Positions 34,190-48,632 of a stretch of 64,000 nt of DNA are shown here, piece after piece. This DNA is from Plasmopara viticola (taxonomy: Eukaryota; Oomycota; Peronosporomycetes; Peronosporales; Peronosporaceae), in contig MBPM02000028.1 in the NCBI GenBank assembly GCA_001695595.3, positions 496,001 to 560,000 on the forward strand, given 5' to 3'. The position numbers and the translations under genes were made by a program. Numbering within the stretch: position 1 is the stretch's first letter; every line of letters starts with the position of its first letter. Under the pieces are notes generated by a model. That model was not told the DNA's origin and searched no databases. It saw only the letters and a list, made by a program, of their open reading frames with translations.

Positions 34190-34849
34190 TGCATGAATCA
34201 TGCGATCGTTACGCCCGGACACATGTCGACGATGTATTCATCCATAGCCTCTGTGACGGAGATCAGACAGCAATAAGTGCTCAGTGGCGTCACCTTGTGA
34301 CCGTGTTTAAAATATAGGAATTAGTAAACTACAACGATAAATGTGTCGTTACAGCAAAGGAGTTAAACAACTTGGCCAGTTTTTCATAGTGCTCAAGCAG
34401 ACGTGAAATAGTAAAAGTTGTGTCGGCCTGGTCGATGCCATGCTTTTGAAAGGCCTAGGCAACTATTTGCACAGGTACAGTACTGGCTATGTGGGCCTAG
34501 CAAAGCTTTTTTTATCTCTTTAAAAAGATGCACGGAGATATAGCCAAAGATAGCTTTTTATAGCATCGAGGAGGGACTTAAGCAGACGTCACTTTTGGCT
34601 CTACCGGATACAAATCGATCTAGCATCGATTGCAGCATCTCTGACAGCGAGAATTTTAATGGAAGAGCTTTAGACGCCTTTCCTTTTTTGAAGGATATAA
34701 CGGATCTTTGGAATCATTTGGTGTGTCTTAGCCAAGGTGTAGCGTACACTGCCTTTAAGAGCGATCCACAAAACCCCAGTAGCTTTGATCTTTTAAGATC
34801 TAAAAAATCTGACATGGCACCCAGAGATCAGTTTTTAAATTCTTGTTAA
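34190..34849 (+). mobile_element. Ty3/gypsy reverse transcriptase / RNase H remnant
   Basis: THVDDVFIHS near 34219-34248 matches the 'YLDDILIHS' catalytic box of gypsy reverse transcriptases. About 230 bp further on, NYLHRYSTGYVGLAK fits the thumb-to-connection segment ('NYYRRFI..YS.IA.PL'), and SLLALPDTNR near 34600 fits 'PVLALPD', the entry to RNase H. The pieces lie in the right order but in different frames with several stops. No protease or integrase is attached. Confidence 0.6.
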
Positions 34850-37800
34850 GCAGAGCTATGTTAGCTCCTCTTGGAAATCTTTTGTGACCCCGATGTGATC
34901 CAATGCTGTCTACTGTGGTGCAGATCTATTTAACCCGCTTGCGAAGCCTTGATATCCGTGGTTGGTGATACTGTGCTACCCACCTGTGCTTCGTCATCCG
35001 CAATTGGCGGCTTAATTTTCTCATTTGTAGATCTATGCTACCCCTATACACAGCACCTTCTTAAACGCCTTGAGCAGCCAATTTCGTGCAAAGTGCGAGC
35101 ACAAAATAAAGTCTCTTGTAATTTTACACCTAAAGTGAATAAAAGCATTATGTCATTTTCAGAAGTTTTCATGTAGCGTCAGAACTACCGATGTGGTTCA
35201 CAATGTCGGCACCGAACCTTCTTTCTTTTATTCGCAGAACGAGCAGAGGCATTTGCATTGGAATTTTTCGACAAAGCCTTAAAATTGCAGGAGCTCATGG
35301 TACTTGGCGTATGCTCTTGGGTGATCACAAGTTCTACTTTACTCACTTTAAGAAAATCAAGCAACAGTTGTTTCGGTGTGACTGCACCTCGTGCATCTGC
35401 ACATTATCGAGGCCATACACTATGTTTATCGGCTCATCGATTTAAAGAGTTCGATTAAAGATGAAGCATGGAGTACATGGGTTGCTCAACAAAAGAATTT
35501 AGATGCCTGCGAGCGCACAGTGTGCGACGCATGTCCGCGTGAGTTTGTGTCCCATGTGAGCGCATCGTATGCAGGGTACCACAAGATGAGCCTCTTTTGA
35601 TTACTCGATTTTGTACTGCAGCCCACGGGCTCCAATTTGGCTCGGACTTCGTAAAGGAGACCACGCGCTCTCCTTTCTTGCTGATGTCGAGGTTAGCGAA
35701 TCGTAGTTGTTCAGTTTGAACAGAAAGTGACCAAGGCGCTTGACATGAATATAATCGATTCTTTATTAAGCGTCAAGTGGAATAGCATGTAATTTTCGAA
35801 TGTTATGAGCTAGGCTCGCGTTTAAAATTCCTGTCTTTTTCAAAAGAAACGTTGTTCTTTACGTGCTCAATGCAACAAAACACTCCGATTAAATCTTCTT
35901 TACTAGTAAGTGCTAAGAAATATCCTCCGAGTATTGGGTTTAAATGTCACACGTACATGATTTTCTGAGTTCAAGACCATCATAGAGTTCATATCTACCT
36001 CGTTTGTCTGAAAATGGAGGCTCTGGTTTTTAAACCCTTCGAAAGTGGAAGTATTATAATGCACCGACTTACACTCATCATTATGCAATGCTGTAAGGTT
36101 TAAAGTACTGTTCGGCTTGAACTCTTGAACGTCAACAGAGCTCCGGAGTCGCTTTTGAGCGTCAACTGCCTGGTATTAGGACGGGCTGCTATTTTAGCCT
36201 CCTACTCAGACCCGTAAGAGCCGACACACTTGTTTACTAAGGCACGCTACTCGTCTGTAGACGCGATGAAGTGACTTTATTCATTCTAGATTAAATCTAC
36301 CCGCGTGAGCGTAGCAATGCCTACAATTGCTTTCCTGTGTGACGGGGTGACATAGCAAGGAGGCGTGCAGAAAGATATACGATCTTTTGACCAACATTAC
36401 CTAATTTTCTGTACATGCAATTATTTTACTCCCAAAATTCAGGCAAGGTCTAGATACATTTTGATATCGGTCTTTTTACCGACCGGTTGCCGTTCTGCAT
36501 CAAGTGCCGCCAATCTCTGAAAATACCTTAAAGCGGATTAACAACTCTCATCGCAAAACCTTGGCCATACACAACGGTCCGTTTCAGAAAATACTATTTT
36601 ATAACTATTGTACATTTTTTGCCACGGAAGATGAACCGCATCGTAATTCTGCTTTCAACTTCGAGTATATATTTGTACTTTTTTTGCAGCCGGCTGCTCT
36701 AGCTAAGTGCTTCATGAAAGCGTAAGTTTAGGCCTCTGATCTTTGTTCTATACTTATAAAACAATTTGAATCACAGATCGCTACTCCAAAACTTAGCATT
36801 ACCCTCAATACAAAACTCGATAGAACTCTCATTTTTTAATTGCAAGCGGAACCGTAATCAGTATTATTTTTAAACTTCTTGTAAAATCATGGTCTGCAAC
36901 TACTTTAATTGTACGGACATGCATTGGCATTGATCATTAGACCATGTATTAAACTCCTCATCACTAGATAAACCTTCTTATCGTTGACCAAACATCATGC
37001 GACTTATATCACATTATATAGCAAAGCTATCAACCAATGTGACGTACTCTGGGCTCGTGAAGCCCCGTTATCCTTTTTTCCATCATGACTTTGGATACAG
37101 AACAGAATCACCCTCCAGAACAGTCTGTTAAGTACTCATCACCCCTGCGATTTGACTAGCCTTTTAGAGCCCTTTCCAATAAGCTCGTCATGCCTTATAG
37201 TTTATCAGAAAGCAAATGGTCTAAGTCATTTACACACCTATTTCAATATCTGGGTTTGATAAAGATGTCTTTTGTAAGCACTTACGCAAAAGAGACAGCT
37301 CTTGACTTGATAAAGACATGGCTGTAAAGAAGAAGGACTTTGGCTGCAAAGAGGCACCTTTGTCCTTGAAAATTGACTTGAGGCACATTGTGGCTAGAAA
37401 CAAGTAAAGCCGGTTTTAATCATAAGATTTTGTAAAGCGGGGTTTTGTTAAATTAGATTTCCACCTTCTTATCCGTTCAGCCCTTATAAGAAAGATTGGG
37501 GAAGTATGCATCCAAGACAGAGGTATTATAAATTTATTTGAACTATTCATCAAATAATCAAAAACTTGATTTGTTCATCAAGGACCGTTAAGGAAGAGAA
37601 GCAGGTTGAACATACGTAAAACAAACCATTTGCAGATTGATGGTAAGACTGAGTATGTAAATTGCGCTATCCACGGCGTGTTGCACAGCGTAAGCGCGGG
37701 CACGTCTCAGGCGTTCCGCTAACGCCACCACAGTTTTGCTTTAAATTTTTGCAAGGGGGTACCGAAGAAAAGCTTCTTATAGGATACAAGCATACAAAAT

Positions 37801-40800
37801 GCTCTATGAAAGTCTACTTCGATGCGAGCCTGGTGGAAGCGGCAGCGTTGGTGTCCGGTCAAATGGCTTAGCCACGGTACCCCGACCTATGTTTCGAGAA
37901 ACGCAAGTCAAGCGACTCGCTTGCGTCCGCACGTTTTTGGCTTGAGATCTAAATCGGCAAACTTGAAGCTGTAGCACTCAAAGCATATTTTAAACCCAAC
38001 AATTCGGCTGCGTTCGCCAGTCGCCGGTAGTGAATGACATCATAGGCAAGAGCATTTAATACGGCGTAGGATGCTTTGATACTGTTTTCTCTCTTACTCT
38101 TTAATAAAGATGGCGTGCGCTACCGTGCATTCTCGCACGATTTTCACGCTACTGTCACTTCCAGAATCTTGTAAGGTGAATAGAATATCCTCCTTCTGAG
38201 ACAACGTTGCTTTACTTCGGTAAGTTTGCTACGACCAAATCTCGAAGACGGTAATGACCACAGTAATCAACAGAACTATGCTTCTCTATGCTCGTGCTGA
38301 AAGTGCTAGAATTACGCTTAGGGAGGTCTTCAAAAGCAAATACGAAAGCTACGCTCACGGAAATAATCAAAGGCCGCAGGATGATAGTCCGCTGGCAATT
38401 GACGACGACGCCAAACTAGTACACCAAATCACTAATGACGCTTTCCATTGAATAACCGTGGAGCTGTCCCAGACATTTGTCCATGTTGGCTAAAGGCACG
38501 ATCGAAAGACAGCGCTGCTATCTTGACTGTTTTTTACCACCTCAATAGTAATGTTCCTGATTCGGTCCGCAAAAATCACCTATTTGTGTTTACTGCCAAT
38601 TCTTTTTGCAGCATGAGTACAAAATTATACTAAATGGACTACTTATTGTACAACGGCATCGGCAAGGCTGCCAGTACTTAGGCGGCGGTTGGCGCATGGT
38701 CTAACCGCTCAAACGTGCGCCCATCTATGCCGACCTAATCGTACAGCTTGGATGGTGATTATCAAGAAAAATTGATTTCTTGACCGAGATAGATGTGTCG
38801 TGAGTCTTATAAAAAAACAATAATTTGTATTATTGTTATGAGAAGCCATCACACGTGAGGGTCATCTTAATTAATGCTGTAATACAACAATCCGACTTTT
38901 ATCAGAATCCAATGTAGTGCGAAAGGATGTTCTCGTTCAAGACAGAACACTCATCGCTCTCCACAAGTGTTAGAGAGCTACGCACATGTCATGTCAAGCA
39001 TGCGCATCATTGACTAGATCAATACCGACGAAGTTACGGTATCTTATGTTAAAGATTTGACAATATCATATGCTTCAGATTTATCTTTAATGCAGGATTT
39101 ATTGTGTCTAAGATTGCACAGCATCCATCGCTAAAAGAAGCCAAGTGCTAAACTTAATATTTCTGTGAAATGCACGCATACTAAGCGCTCTTTGTTGAGC
39201 TCGTTGGTGTGCGCGGAAGCGCTGTTCGGGTCATGTACACGCAAGCAGACGGGAGACCGGCCCATCACTTGGGCCGGAAGTCAAATTTGGGATCGGAGTG
39301 CCATATTATCTGCATCGAGCTAATTAAGTCACCTAACATTTTTATGATCACGGACGGGTAGATTGTGTCATCAATGATAGGTGCTTCGAAAGACAAAAGA
39401 ACGGATCAAGTTTGCAAAAATTGACGCAGTCAACGCAGCAACCAAATGCGATGCAAAAAGAACTAAACGAGAATAATAAGAACAAACTGGGGTGGGTTTT
39501 CATTTTTTTCGGGAAGCCACCGAAGAGCGGAATGAATACAAATAGTTCGCTATGGGCACTTGAGCAAGCAAAGAACAGGTAGTAATTCCCGTAGGCCGCA
39601 GCCAAAATGTCTTTGCTCTCGATTTATATAATGAACAAACGACGATGGCTCAGCTATAGAGCATGAGATAGAGATGACTGTATGTCACCGTAAAATTGGG
39701 GTCATATGTTCAGTGTAACAAGCGTCTTCAATATTGACCGCTTAAGTTGACTATTTTCTTGTGAGATCAGCTGACAATTTTACAAGAACGCACACCGGAT
39801 GAGTTGCCATTTCAGTACTAAATGTTTAATTTGACTCTTGGACACAGGTCTACAGAGTGATTCTCGACGATTGACCACCGGAAGAAGAATAGAAACAAAG
39901 TTTAAAGGGGGCTGATATGAAACTGCTGTGATCGCACTATACCCAGTAGCTTATAGGCCTTGGGGCCTTTGAACCAAGATACCGATTTGGGGCCAAAGGC
40001 TTTGGAGTAGCGTTAGGAAAGGTTCTGCGTGCAATCTTTTGATTGACTAATGTGGTTTAAATCCAGACGGTCGATTTAGCATAACTTACTCGAATTTGCT
40101 ATTTGCAAGAGACCTGCAAGTTATTATTCCCAAATACGTATGAGGCTCTCATGAATGCTTACGAAGGCATTCGCCGCTATTCTGTGGCTAGTTCTTCATT
40201 GCTTTATAGTAACTGAAATCTATTGTACGTGGGAGAAGACTATCTGCGATGATGCTCTCACAAATTTGTGCTGAGCTGTTATTCCTACTCCTCTTAATTG
40301 GTGCAGATGTTTGGAAGGAGCCTCATTCTCACCTTCTTCTTTGTATTTCCGACAAAACCATCTAAGCATGCGGACTCGTTTGTCGACAAATAACAATCTT
40401 GTTGATGATGCTAGCCTGCTACATCTATTATTAGCGTTTGCGGGCGGCTGTACAGAGCTACGTTGCCATTCTTACCATCATGAGAATTTGAGCTCAGTTT
40501 CGGAATATGCTGGTGCCGCTAATTGTTGATAAGACGATGCTATTCTCCCTATATCTGTCATGTCTAAAGCCGTAGAATTATTTCGACGATCGTCCGTCAA
40601 AATTCTTGTGCCGTGCGAGTCAGTCCAGATTTTTGAAACTATCAAAGAAGCATCAAATTAGCGGTTGGATATTGCCCGCTTGATTCTTCCTTTAAAAATA
40701 TCGAATGCGGACATTTCGAGGCAAGCTGGATACACATCAAAGTGTCTCAAGAGGGCTTTGGCTTATGGCAACTTCCATTTTCATTCCTCTGTCTACACTC

Positions 40801-43800
40801 AAATCGTATTGCGCAGATTTTTGTCAACGCGAATGACACTGGTGCACTGACAATTAATCCTGGCAGAGTGGATCTTACTAGAAGTGAAGGAATTAGCCTT
40901 CAAAGCCTCCGATGACGCAATACACTTACAATGTCTTAGTAATGCTAGTTGTGACATCTAAGAAGCCTTGTTCTTTGAACCAGCATTGGCCGTCGTCTTT
41001 GAATTTTCCACCATTGAGTCAAAGCTTCGACATACTATTTACCAACATGAAATAAGGTCGTTTAAGTCATCATCCTGATTACTGAAGACGCACTTTTAAT
41101 CGAAGAACAATTTGAACAAATTGCGCGGTGTAACTAATTCAAATCCATTAAAAAAAGTTTATTTACTCTGTACTCCTTGGATACGGTTTAATTGAAACAT
41201 ACGCTTAGGAAGATAAAATACGATGGCAACCGGATTAGGAGCAGTTTTGTTGCTCAATCAAGCTTATTGACTCGACCAATCATTGATCCTATTCGCCTTC
41301 TAGGCTCGAAACTGTACGCGAAGGCCCATGTTGCGGACCCTTGGTAAACAAAAAAAGTTTTAAACGACTTCATCCCATATTACGTATTTAAAGCGCGGAC
41401 ATAAACACTTATGTTATAAGGAGTCGGAAGAGTCGTGGACACTCGGGAAGGCAGAGGTGAGTTGCCTTCACAAGGAACTGGTTGCGAACACTCTGTATTT
41501 AAAGGCCCACGATCTCTAGCATTGGATCGATCCTGCAGGTCTTTTTTCTTCATGTACCGAAAACGTTTCAAATATAGATCACATTGACTATTTTACAACT
41601 CAAGTAGCTAGCTGATGCATTCGGACTACAAACCAACGCGGGCGCGCTTGGTGGTAGGTTGACCGAACCCGTACAAATCGGACCTTGATCTCTTTGCTAA
41701 GTGGGTATAAGCCTGTGTACAGACGCTCGTGGATCAAGGAATAATTGAAGCTGATATAGCAAACGTCAAATTGCTTTTTTGGCTGATCTTTTTGGACTCG
41801 CAATGGAAGGTTCGACTCAAGTGTCCAAATGTTTAAATATATGTATATTGATTTATGTAAAATCTAAATCCGCGCTACACAATAAGTCACTTCCTGTCCA
41901 TGTAAGCCTTGATCTGCTTAAATGCGTGAGGAAAAAAATCTGCTCTACATCGGTATTGCTTCGTTGCCCCCATCAATCTCTCTGGCTGGAGGAGACAAAC
42001 TTACACACGTCGCACGAGTATTAAACGCGTTTAACCGACGAGCCTTCCACAATAAAATTTGATCTTCTCGCCATAATGACTGATCTAGTCAGCATTTAAT
42101 GGCATAAGCGTTTGAAGATGCATGATGCGATCGCTGATTGGGCTTAGAAGTTTGTCCGTCCTAGTACCCAATCAAAATATTGCTGGATGTGGCACTTCAA
42201 TTTCACTCGTATCTTTTTACGGCAGTTTAAATGTTTTGGCTACTCTGCTTTATTTCCTATCTTTAAGCTTGGGAGACGGGGTCGGATAGTCAGCTTGACA
42301 TCGATGACTCTCTGCTTACGCCGGCGCCACTTCTATATTGACATTTCCGGGCAATATCGCCCTCAGTTATGTCTCCAAATTTTCTGGACAGCCCAGGAAA
42401 GTCAACAAATTAAAGAATATACGTCCAAAGAATGGACGAGGTAAATGTATTCACCAATTTTCTTGTAGGAGTGAGTTTCCTCCTAGCATTGATCACCTAT
42501 TCAGCAGCTATCAGTATAGCTTACTCACAATGACTTGTATTTATTGGACTGAGCGACCACTCGGTCCATTTATTTTCGTCAGTTCAGATAAAATAAATTA
42601 AGATGTTTTGCTCGTTTGCATAGTTTCCCAGTACTCGAGAATAATGTTTTTTTTTAGCATAATCTAGGTGATCCGATCAGGAAATCGGATCGCGGTAACT
42701 CACGTGCACGTGTTTGTGGACGCCTAATGCTTGAATCACAGCTCCTTCGTGTAGTTGTAAGACTTGGGATGAATTTCAAAATGTGAAATCGTATAGTTGC
42801 TAAAGAGCCTTCGATCCCATTAAAATTCACTCATGAATTCCGATCGTCATGGCTCAGCGCTGTTCCAGCTAACATATAAATGCTTTTTTTTAATTGCTTG
42901 CAGGATCAACCTTGATGGCGTTCATACTGAAAGCGTTCTTCTAGCTGACCCATTCATGATGAGTCCCGTTTATTACAATCCTAACAATATCTGACACCAT
43001 TCTTCTTCCATTTATGCAGCAAGAAAATGCTGAAGTAATATTTGTTTTTAGGTAAGTTCTTATATTTATTTAGCCGCGGATCGCAATGATCCATGGCACA
43101 ATTATTTTTGCGACAGAGTCCACAAGTTCATGTCTCAGACCAGGGAACCATTCCACTTATTTGTTTAGCTTGTCCCTTCATTCAGCAACCGCATTATGCC
43201 CCTGCCAATTTAAATTTACAACGATTTACACATAAAACGCTTTCTTCTTCTTTGTTTGGTCGCTTTATAGTTTTAAACTGGTCACACATCAAAAATTGTT
43301 TAATTTAATTTGCTTACTTGTTTCACGAGCTCCTGGGGTAGGACTGCATGCCCTCGAATCGACGCACTATTATTGTTTTTGGCATTCCCAAAACGCCGCA
43401 AACCAGTCGACCCTTTTTCGCTAGAAGTAGCACATGCTACATGTGTGCTGCTTTCGGGAATAGCGCTCTCGATGTAATTTGATACACTCAAAAATGTCAC
43501 CTGCATTGATCTCGTGAGGTTTTTAATCAGGACTGTGCCGACCTACAATATTAGCGTTTGGCACTCCCACTTAAAAAGAATTCGCTACCGGCATTGGTCA
43601 CAATCTAACCACATCGTACTTTAAGCGGTAGTGTCGTCTTTAAAGCAGGTGGAGCATACCGAAATCTCACCTCGGGTGCAATAGCGTGTCGTAATAAAGG
43701 CGAACGTCAAGTTGTTTCCATACTTAAAAATGCTGTTTTACATCCGTCAAGTACATCCTTAATGCTCGAGTTAGCGTTTGCATATCCGCTGCACCATTTG

Positions 43801-45402
43801 TTTCCTTATGACGGGTACGCCGTTGCAGCATGCTGTCTCTGTTCACAACATGATCGAGCCCTTCATATTGGTCAGCCATTAAGTCAATTTACTTTCCATG
43901 TCTAATTGTCTCACTAGTTATAAATTGGCAAAGGAAGTAGCTGGCGTTACCGGTATTCGGCTGGCAGCGGCAATGAGTACTTTCCACAATAATCTGTAAC
44001 CGTAAAGTTTAAGTGCAAGAAATGTTATTGTAATATAGGGACCATTCTACTCTCACAGCTTAGCCACATCTTCTCTTGACAGAGCTCCGTACATAAACAC
44101 AAGCCGATGTTTACTGAGGTTCTCACTTAGTCAAAATGTTTTTATTACAAAATTCGTACTTTCTCATATCTTCACCATTTTAGTTTTAACCGAAGGATTA
44201 CTATGATTGTATTGGGTTTGTAATTGTGCAATCGTTAGATCGACATGGGTATTCTAGCTAGTCACTTTACTCCACCAATGCAAGTGCTTAGACATGAATT
44301 TTGTTGCCGTTAAGAACTTGCATCGCTGAGAATTCCTTGTTTTCAGAGAACGACAGTATAACACTAAGCCATGAGCTATTGATATCCCGAGACACATTCT
44401 CAGATGCGAATCTCTTATTTGAAATCGAAATATTATGTCAAATAAGGCAAAACATAAAAAGAGCTACATGTGCAAATCTCATGCCCCATAATCAAAAATT
44501 GCTTTTATACATAGCGTTATGATTATCATTGATAAAAAGGTTTCGTCTTCAGCCACAAAATATCACAAACAAGCTTCGTGCGAAGCCACGAGATTGCTCA
44601 ATAAATTATGTGCCAATTGCAATATTGTCAATATGGGTTCTTGCTTGCTCACACATTTCCAATGTAAGTTTTTTAATGTAGAAAAATGGTAGGATTGTAG
44701 CTTGTACCTGCTCGATCACCAGCAATATGCATTCATAGGCAATCGTGCTATATATTAATTAGCAAATAATGATCTGCTAGCTGGTTCATCGATTTTGTCT
44801 ACCGTAATTCTTTGACGTATGGTCGCTTCTTTACCGTTAAGTGTTTGATGTGTGAGACTTGGTCTTGGTCTCGTGCTGTATTTGTTTTTATAACTAGCGA
44901 GATTAAGTCGGTACTAAGCACCGCATTTTTACTCTTTGTGCTCTCGTCAAAATGCTTTGTACACTGTGGTGCATGACATTTCGATCTATCGACGCTTAAT
45001 TTCGTACATAAGATAGACTGACAACTTCAAAAATCAAATTAAATGGCTCACGTGCAAATAGCTCTCTATGCTTTGCATCGCTCAATTTTTTTTGAAAAGA
45101 TAACGTATGTTTGGGAGTAAGCCAAGGAAAATCGATATACAAAAGAGCTTCCAGACGCATATCTTTTATAGTTTATACATAGCTATGCACTTTAAGCGGC
45201 CGGCCGCGCCGCTTCCCACCTAATAAACAGTAAAAATTAAGCTTCCACGTCTGCATCGCGCTCAATCTCGACGTAATACACGCTCCCTTCGCCATGCACA
45301 GCACACCTTCACAATAAAGTTCAAGACTAGAGATGAAATATCACCATCGACACAAATAGCGTTTTTCGATAAAGAAAGGTCTCTCTGAAACATGATGTTT
45401 CT
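34850..45402. other. 10.5-kb gene desert
   Basis: No open frame above 90 codons and no motif recognised on either strand. AT-rich throughout. Short pieces could be old retroelement sequence, but none could be named. No tRNA with both A and B boxes was found; a TGGCGCATGGTCTAACCG string near 38693 has an A-box look only. Confidence 0.5.
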
Positions 45403-45415
45403 CAATAATAGACTG

Positions 45416-45745
45416 TATTGTACTGTATTGTATTACGTTATCGCGTTGCCAAGTTATACACGTGCTAGGCTCAGTCTGGCTAGTCCACGGCGTAGAGTGG
45501 TGTCCGCATACGTCGGGTCTCGTTCGGCGGGCAGTGCAGCCAGCACCGAGGTCGTGAGGGTCTTCCATTATTTTGTTTAGTTCTGACTTGGTAAGAGCCC
45601 AGGTGGCGCTTTGGTGCTGGAGACCGTCGCGTCGAGGGTGAGACTCGTTAAAGACCTGCAGATGCGGGAGAGCACCTGCCCGAAGCGCGCGAACATTTAG
45701 CCCCCGCGCTTGGAAGGAGGGCGTCACCCCAACCTTTCCCGAAGC
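45416..45745 (-). mobile_element. SINE copy 3
   Basis: Full-length reverse copy, flanked by a perfect 13-bp duplication CAATAATAGACTG (45403-45415 and 45746-45758). The tail reads TATTGTACTGTATTGTATT. It keeps CTCAGTCTGGCTAG, which copies 1, 4 and 5 have as CTCTATGGCTAG. Confidence 0.9.
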
Positions 45746-45890
45746 CAATAATAGACTGCTCTAGTTTAGATGATTCTAATTAAAGACACTTTTGAATACG
45801 AACCAACCACTTTCGGTATATACCAATAACAAAAACAGAACCGGTATTCACAAAACATAATCAAGAGATACTGTAGGCAATAAAAGTGAA

Positions 45891-46161
45891 TGAGTCACCT
45901 GAGTCACCATGGGTTACCACCTTCCGCTCAATGACAGCCGACTTATAGTACCTCTAAATATAAGAGTCGGCATGAGTCATCGATTTTTTGGGGTTTTGCA
46001 GCTTATTCCCACTATTTATAGTCACATCCAAAATCCATATACCTTCTTATAAGTATATATATAGAATATTGATAAAATGTGAACACTTTGGTGGCTTTCA
46101 AAATGAAATACGCTGATGAGTCAACGTAGTGGTGACTCAGTATTGACTTAGTGGTGACTCG
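45891..46161. promoter_or_regulatory. cluster of TGAGTCA (bZIP/AP-1-like) sites
   Basis: Five exact TGAGTCA/TGACTCA sites (45891, 45900, 45973, 46117, 46133) and a near match TGACTCG (46155) lie in 270 bp. The heptamer, counting both strands, is expected about once in 8 kb of random DNA. Part is a short repeat (TAGTGGTGACTC, twice). The sequence matches the site bound by Gcn4/AP-1 bZIP factors in other eukaryotes. Regulation here is inference; it lies 270-400 bp before the decayed gene at 46.57 kb. Confidence 0.45.
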
Positions 46162-46569
46162 ATCCAAATCGACATCGACAAATAGATCTCCGCTGGAGAG
46201 CTCCAGAGCGTGACATTATAAGAAATTATGGTCTAAGATGAAGAATCTATAGAATATTAAAACATAACCATCGGCATATAAAATTTGTTTTTTTTGCAAA
46301 AGCAACGGGGAGCAGTGTAAGCTTGCTCGCAACAAAGATCGGTGCGGAAGAATCCAATTATATCAATCAGGATATTATAGTCGTGGAAAAAATACAGGTG
46401 AAGAAATGTCTCCCTAATCAACAGCCTTGTTGTCGCTGAGGTTGTTGATACACAGCGCCATCAGCGATCGAGCCTGTCGAGGCCTCAAATGTCGAAGTAA
46501 GCAAAGTTTAGAATTGGTTAGGCCGATTGTCGCACCGGCGGTCACGGAGAGCTTAGTATATGGGGATAA

Positions 46570-47400
46570 ATATAATTCAGTTTTGAAAAATTATATAATT
46601 CGGACGACGAATATGACACCGACGATGAAGATGAATTTATTCCAGCGACGACAAAATTGGCTTCGCCACTATGTGGCTCTAAGCCAATTTGAGCAGTGGA
46701 GAGAGTTAAAAAGATTAGTGATGACTCATGGATGTCTGATCGTACGACTCTTGTAGTGATGATGACAACATTGTCTGGGACGAACCCCATAATAAAAGCC
46801 TGGACGAGTTCTCGCTGGAAGAATTTGTACGAGTGGGGCAAGAAGAACGGTATGTTGAATATGAGGAAACGTCTGAGAGAGATGCTACTCCACTACCGAT
46901 AACGATTGTTAATTCAACAAGCCATAAGCCAAGACTACGACTGATAAAGTCACCAAAAGGATCACCAGTGAGGTTAAAATCAAGGAGATCATCGTGAAGA
47001 AGATTGTCTATGACATATGCTTCTGAACAATGATCGATTCGCAAGAGCAACAAGATTGATCTGTACGATTCATCACCGCTGCGCAATTTCACTATTGATG
47101 TATCCAAAGTCGCAGTGCTGGTCCGCCAAATGCTCGTTCGATCTGATAACAATGGCTTGCCAATGTGGTATGGAAAGAATAATACAAAGCTTCGTTTTAC
47201 GGTAGGAGTATATGCAATTGAGTTCAGTCCAGTAGGAAAAGCCTTCCAAGCCTACAATATGGCCATTTATTACCGATATAGTCCACCTCAAGATGGGAGT
47301 CATCATCGACGCTGTGACAAATTTGGTGAATCATAAATCTGCTGATGTTCATCCATATGATCTATTTGACGCTCATAAGAAAGACCCTCGTGTATTTATT
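46570..47400 (+). pseudogene. decayed gene of unknown family
   Basis: I do not recognise it. Three open stretches in changing frames look like former coding sequence. The first (from about 46576) is acidic: NSDDEYDTDDEDEFIP, interrupted by TGA near 46691. The second (about 46744-46998) reads SCSDDDNIVWDEPH, LDEFSLEEFVRVG and KPRLRLIKSPKGSPVRL, then a stop. The third (about 47036-47335) reads KIDLYDSSPLRNFTIDVSK, NGLPMWYGKNNTKLRFTVG and VYAIEFSPVGKAFQAY, then changes frame to MGVIIDAVTNLV and HPYDLFDAHKKDPRVF. Composition is much more protein-like than the surrounding AT-rich DNA. It may be a transposase or capsid-like gene of a mobile element, or a dead host gene. Confidence 0.45.
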
Positions 47401-48632
47401 CAAATTCGTGGAATTTCAACCAGGAAATCTTGTAGCATAACCAGATTGTGTTATGCCTCGCATCATTGAGAATTGTGTGAGAGTCTACGCAGTGTCGATC
47501 TCATCAAGGTACACATCCGCTCAACTATCACCACGTTTGCCAAGTTTGCTCGCAAAACAGACGCCAGATGCGCTTAAGCAGCTCCTTTAGATCATAATGT
47601 GCTTCTTATTAGAATCATATCCTTTTCTACATTACGATGATGTAATGTAGTATATTTAAAGCACAATGAGCCTGTATTTGACCTAGCAGCTTGAAGCTCA
47701 TTCAAGAACGTTAACAGGCCTGGACCTACACGCCACACGTTTTTGGAATTAGCCTTGAGGCACACTAGAGTTGTTCCACGTGTAGCATATACAGATTGCA
47801 TTTTGCGCTCTTCACGTGACAGCTGTAGCGCAAACTGCTTATTATTTTATAATATTTAACGATTCTTCTGCCATGGTTATTGTCCTTCGATCCATGGGCG
47901 CACTCCAGCGATTACACATCAAATACAAATAATCTTTCAATTCTTCAGGAATCATCGATCTGACATCTCATCCATGGCTGTAGTGGACGTGCTGTAATCA
48001 TCTGGGTCATAGCTTTTCTTCCTTAGTTTTGCTCGCGGCTTGACCTAACAGCATCGATGAAGACATGCGCAGCGGGGATACCTTACGTACCGCCTTAATA
48101 AGCGCTTTTGTATATACAAAGGTCTTTCAACTCTCATGTCATCGATGTCAACGAAAAACAGAGCCACGAGACTCCAAGAGGCACTTGTCGCTTGCATCCA
48201 CTATCGCTCACTCAGATCAACACATAACAAGCATGCATTTGCCTCGATAGTAAATACTTCCGCTCTTATTACATGTAGGCAAAGCTTAAAAGTTTAGCAA
48301 AATATTTTCAACGCGGAAGTTATTGATGTGTTATGGCAATGCTGCGCTCAAATATGATCTTGCCGCAAAACATAAAGAACCAGAAATACGTCTAGCTAGT
48401 ACAAGTGCTCGCTTTGGTTAGGCTGGTCGCTCGCGTTGCGTTCACTTACAATGTTATGTATATTATTTAGACACCAATATATAAATCTGATGTGCGTATT
48501 TTTCTGTCCACGTGCTAAAAGTAAATGGTCGTCCTCGACCTCCAAAACCGCATATAACGACCTTCTTTTGGTTGCCGTTGACATTCTCGAATTTGCTTTA
48601 TACTACCCGCAAGTTCAAGGTTTGCAATTAGC
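47401..48632. other. intergenic
   Basis: No gene is recognised. Ends at the start of the 43-codon gene. Short frames at 47592-47801 and 48065-48250 have no motif. Confidence 0.5.

Noticed and set aside
38680..38760. tRNA-like A box (TGGCGCATGGTCTAACCG)
   Set aside because: No B box (GGTTCGANNCC) at the right distance and no cloverleaf pairing of the ends.
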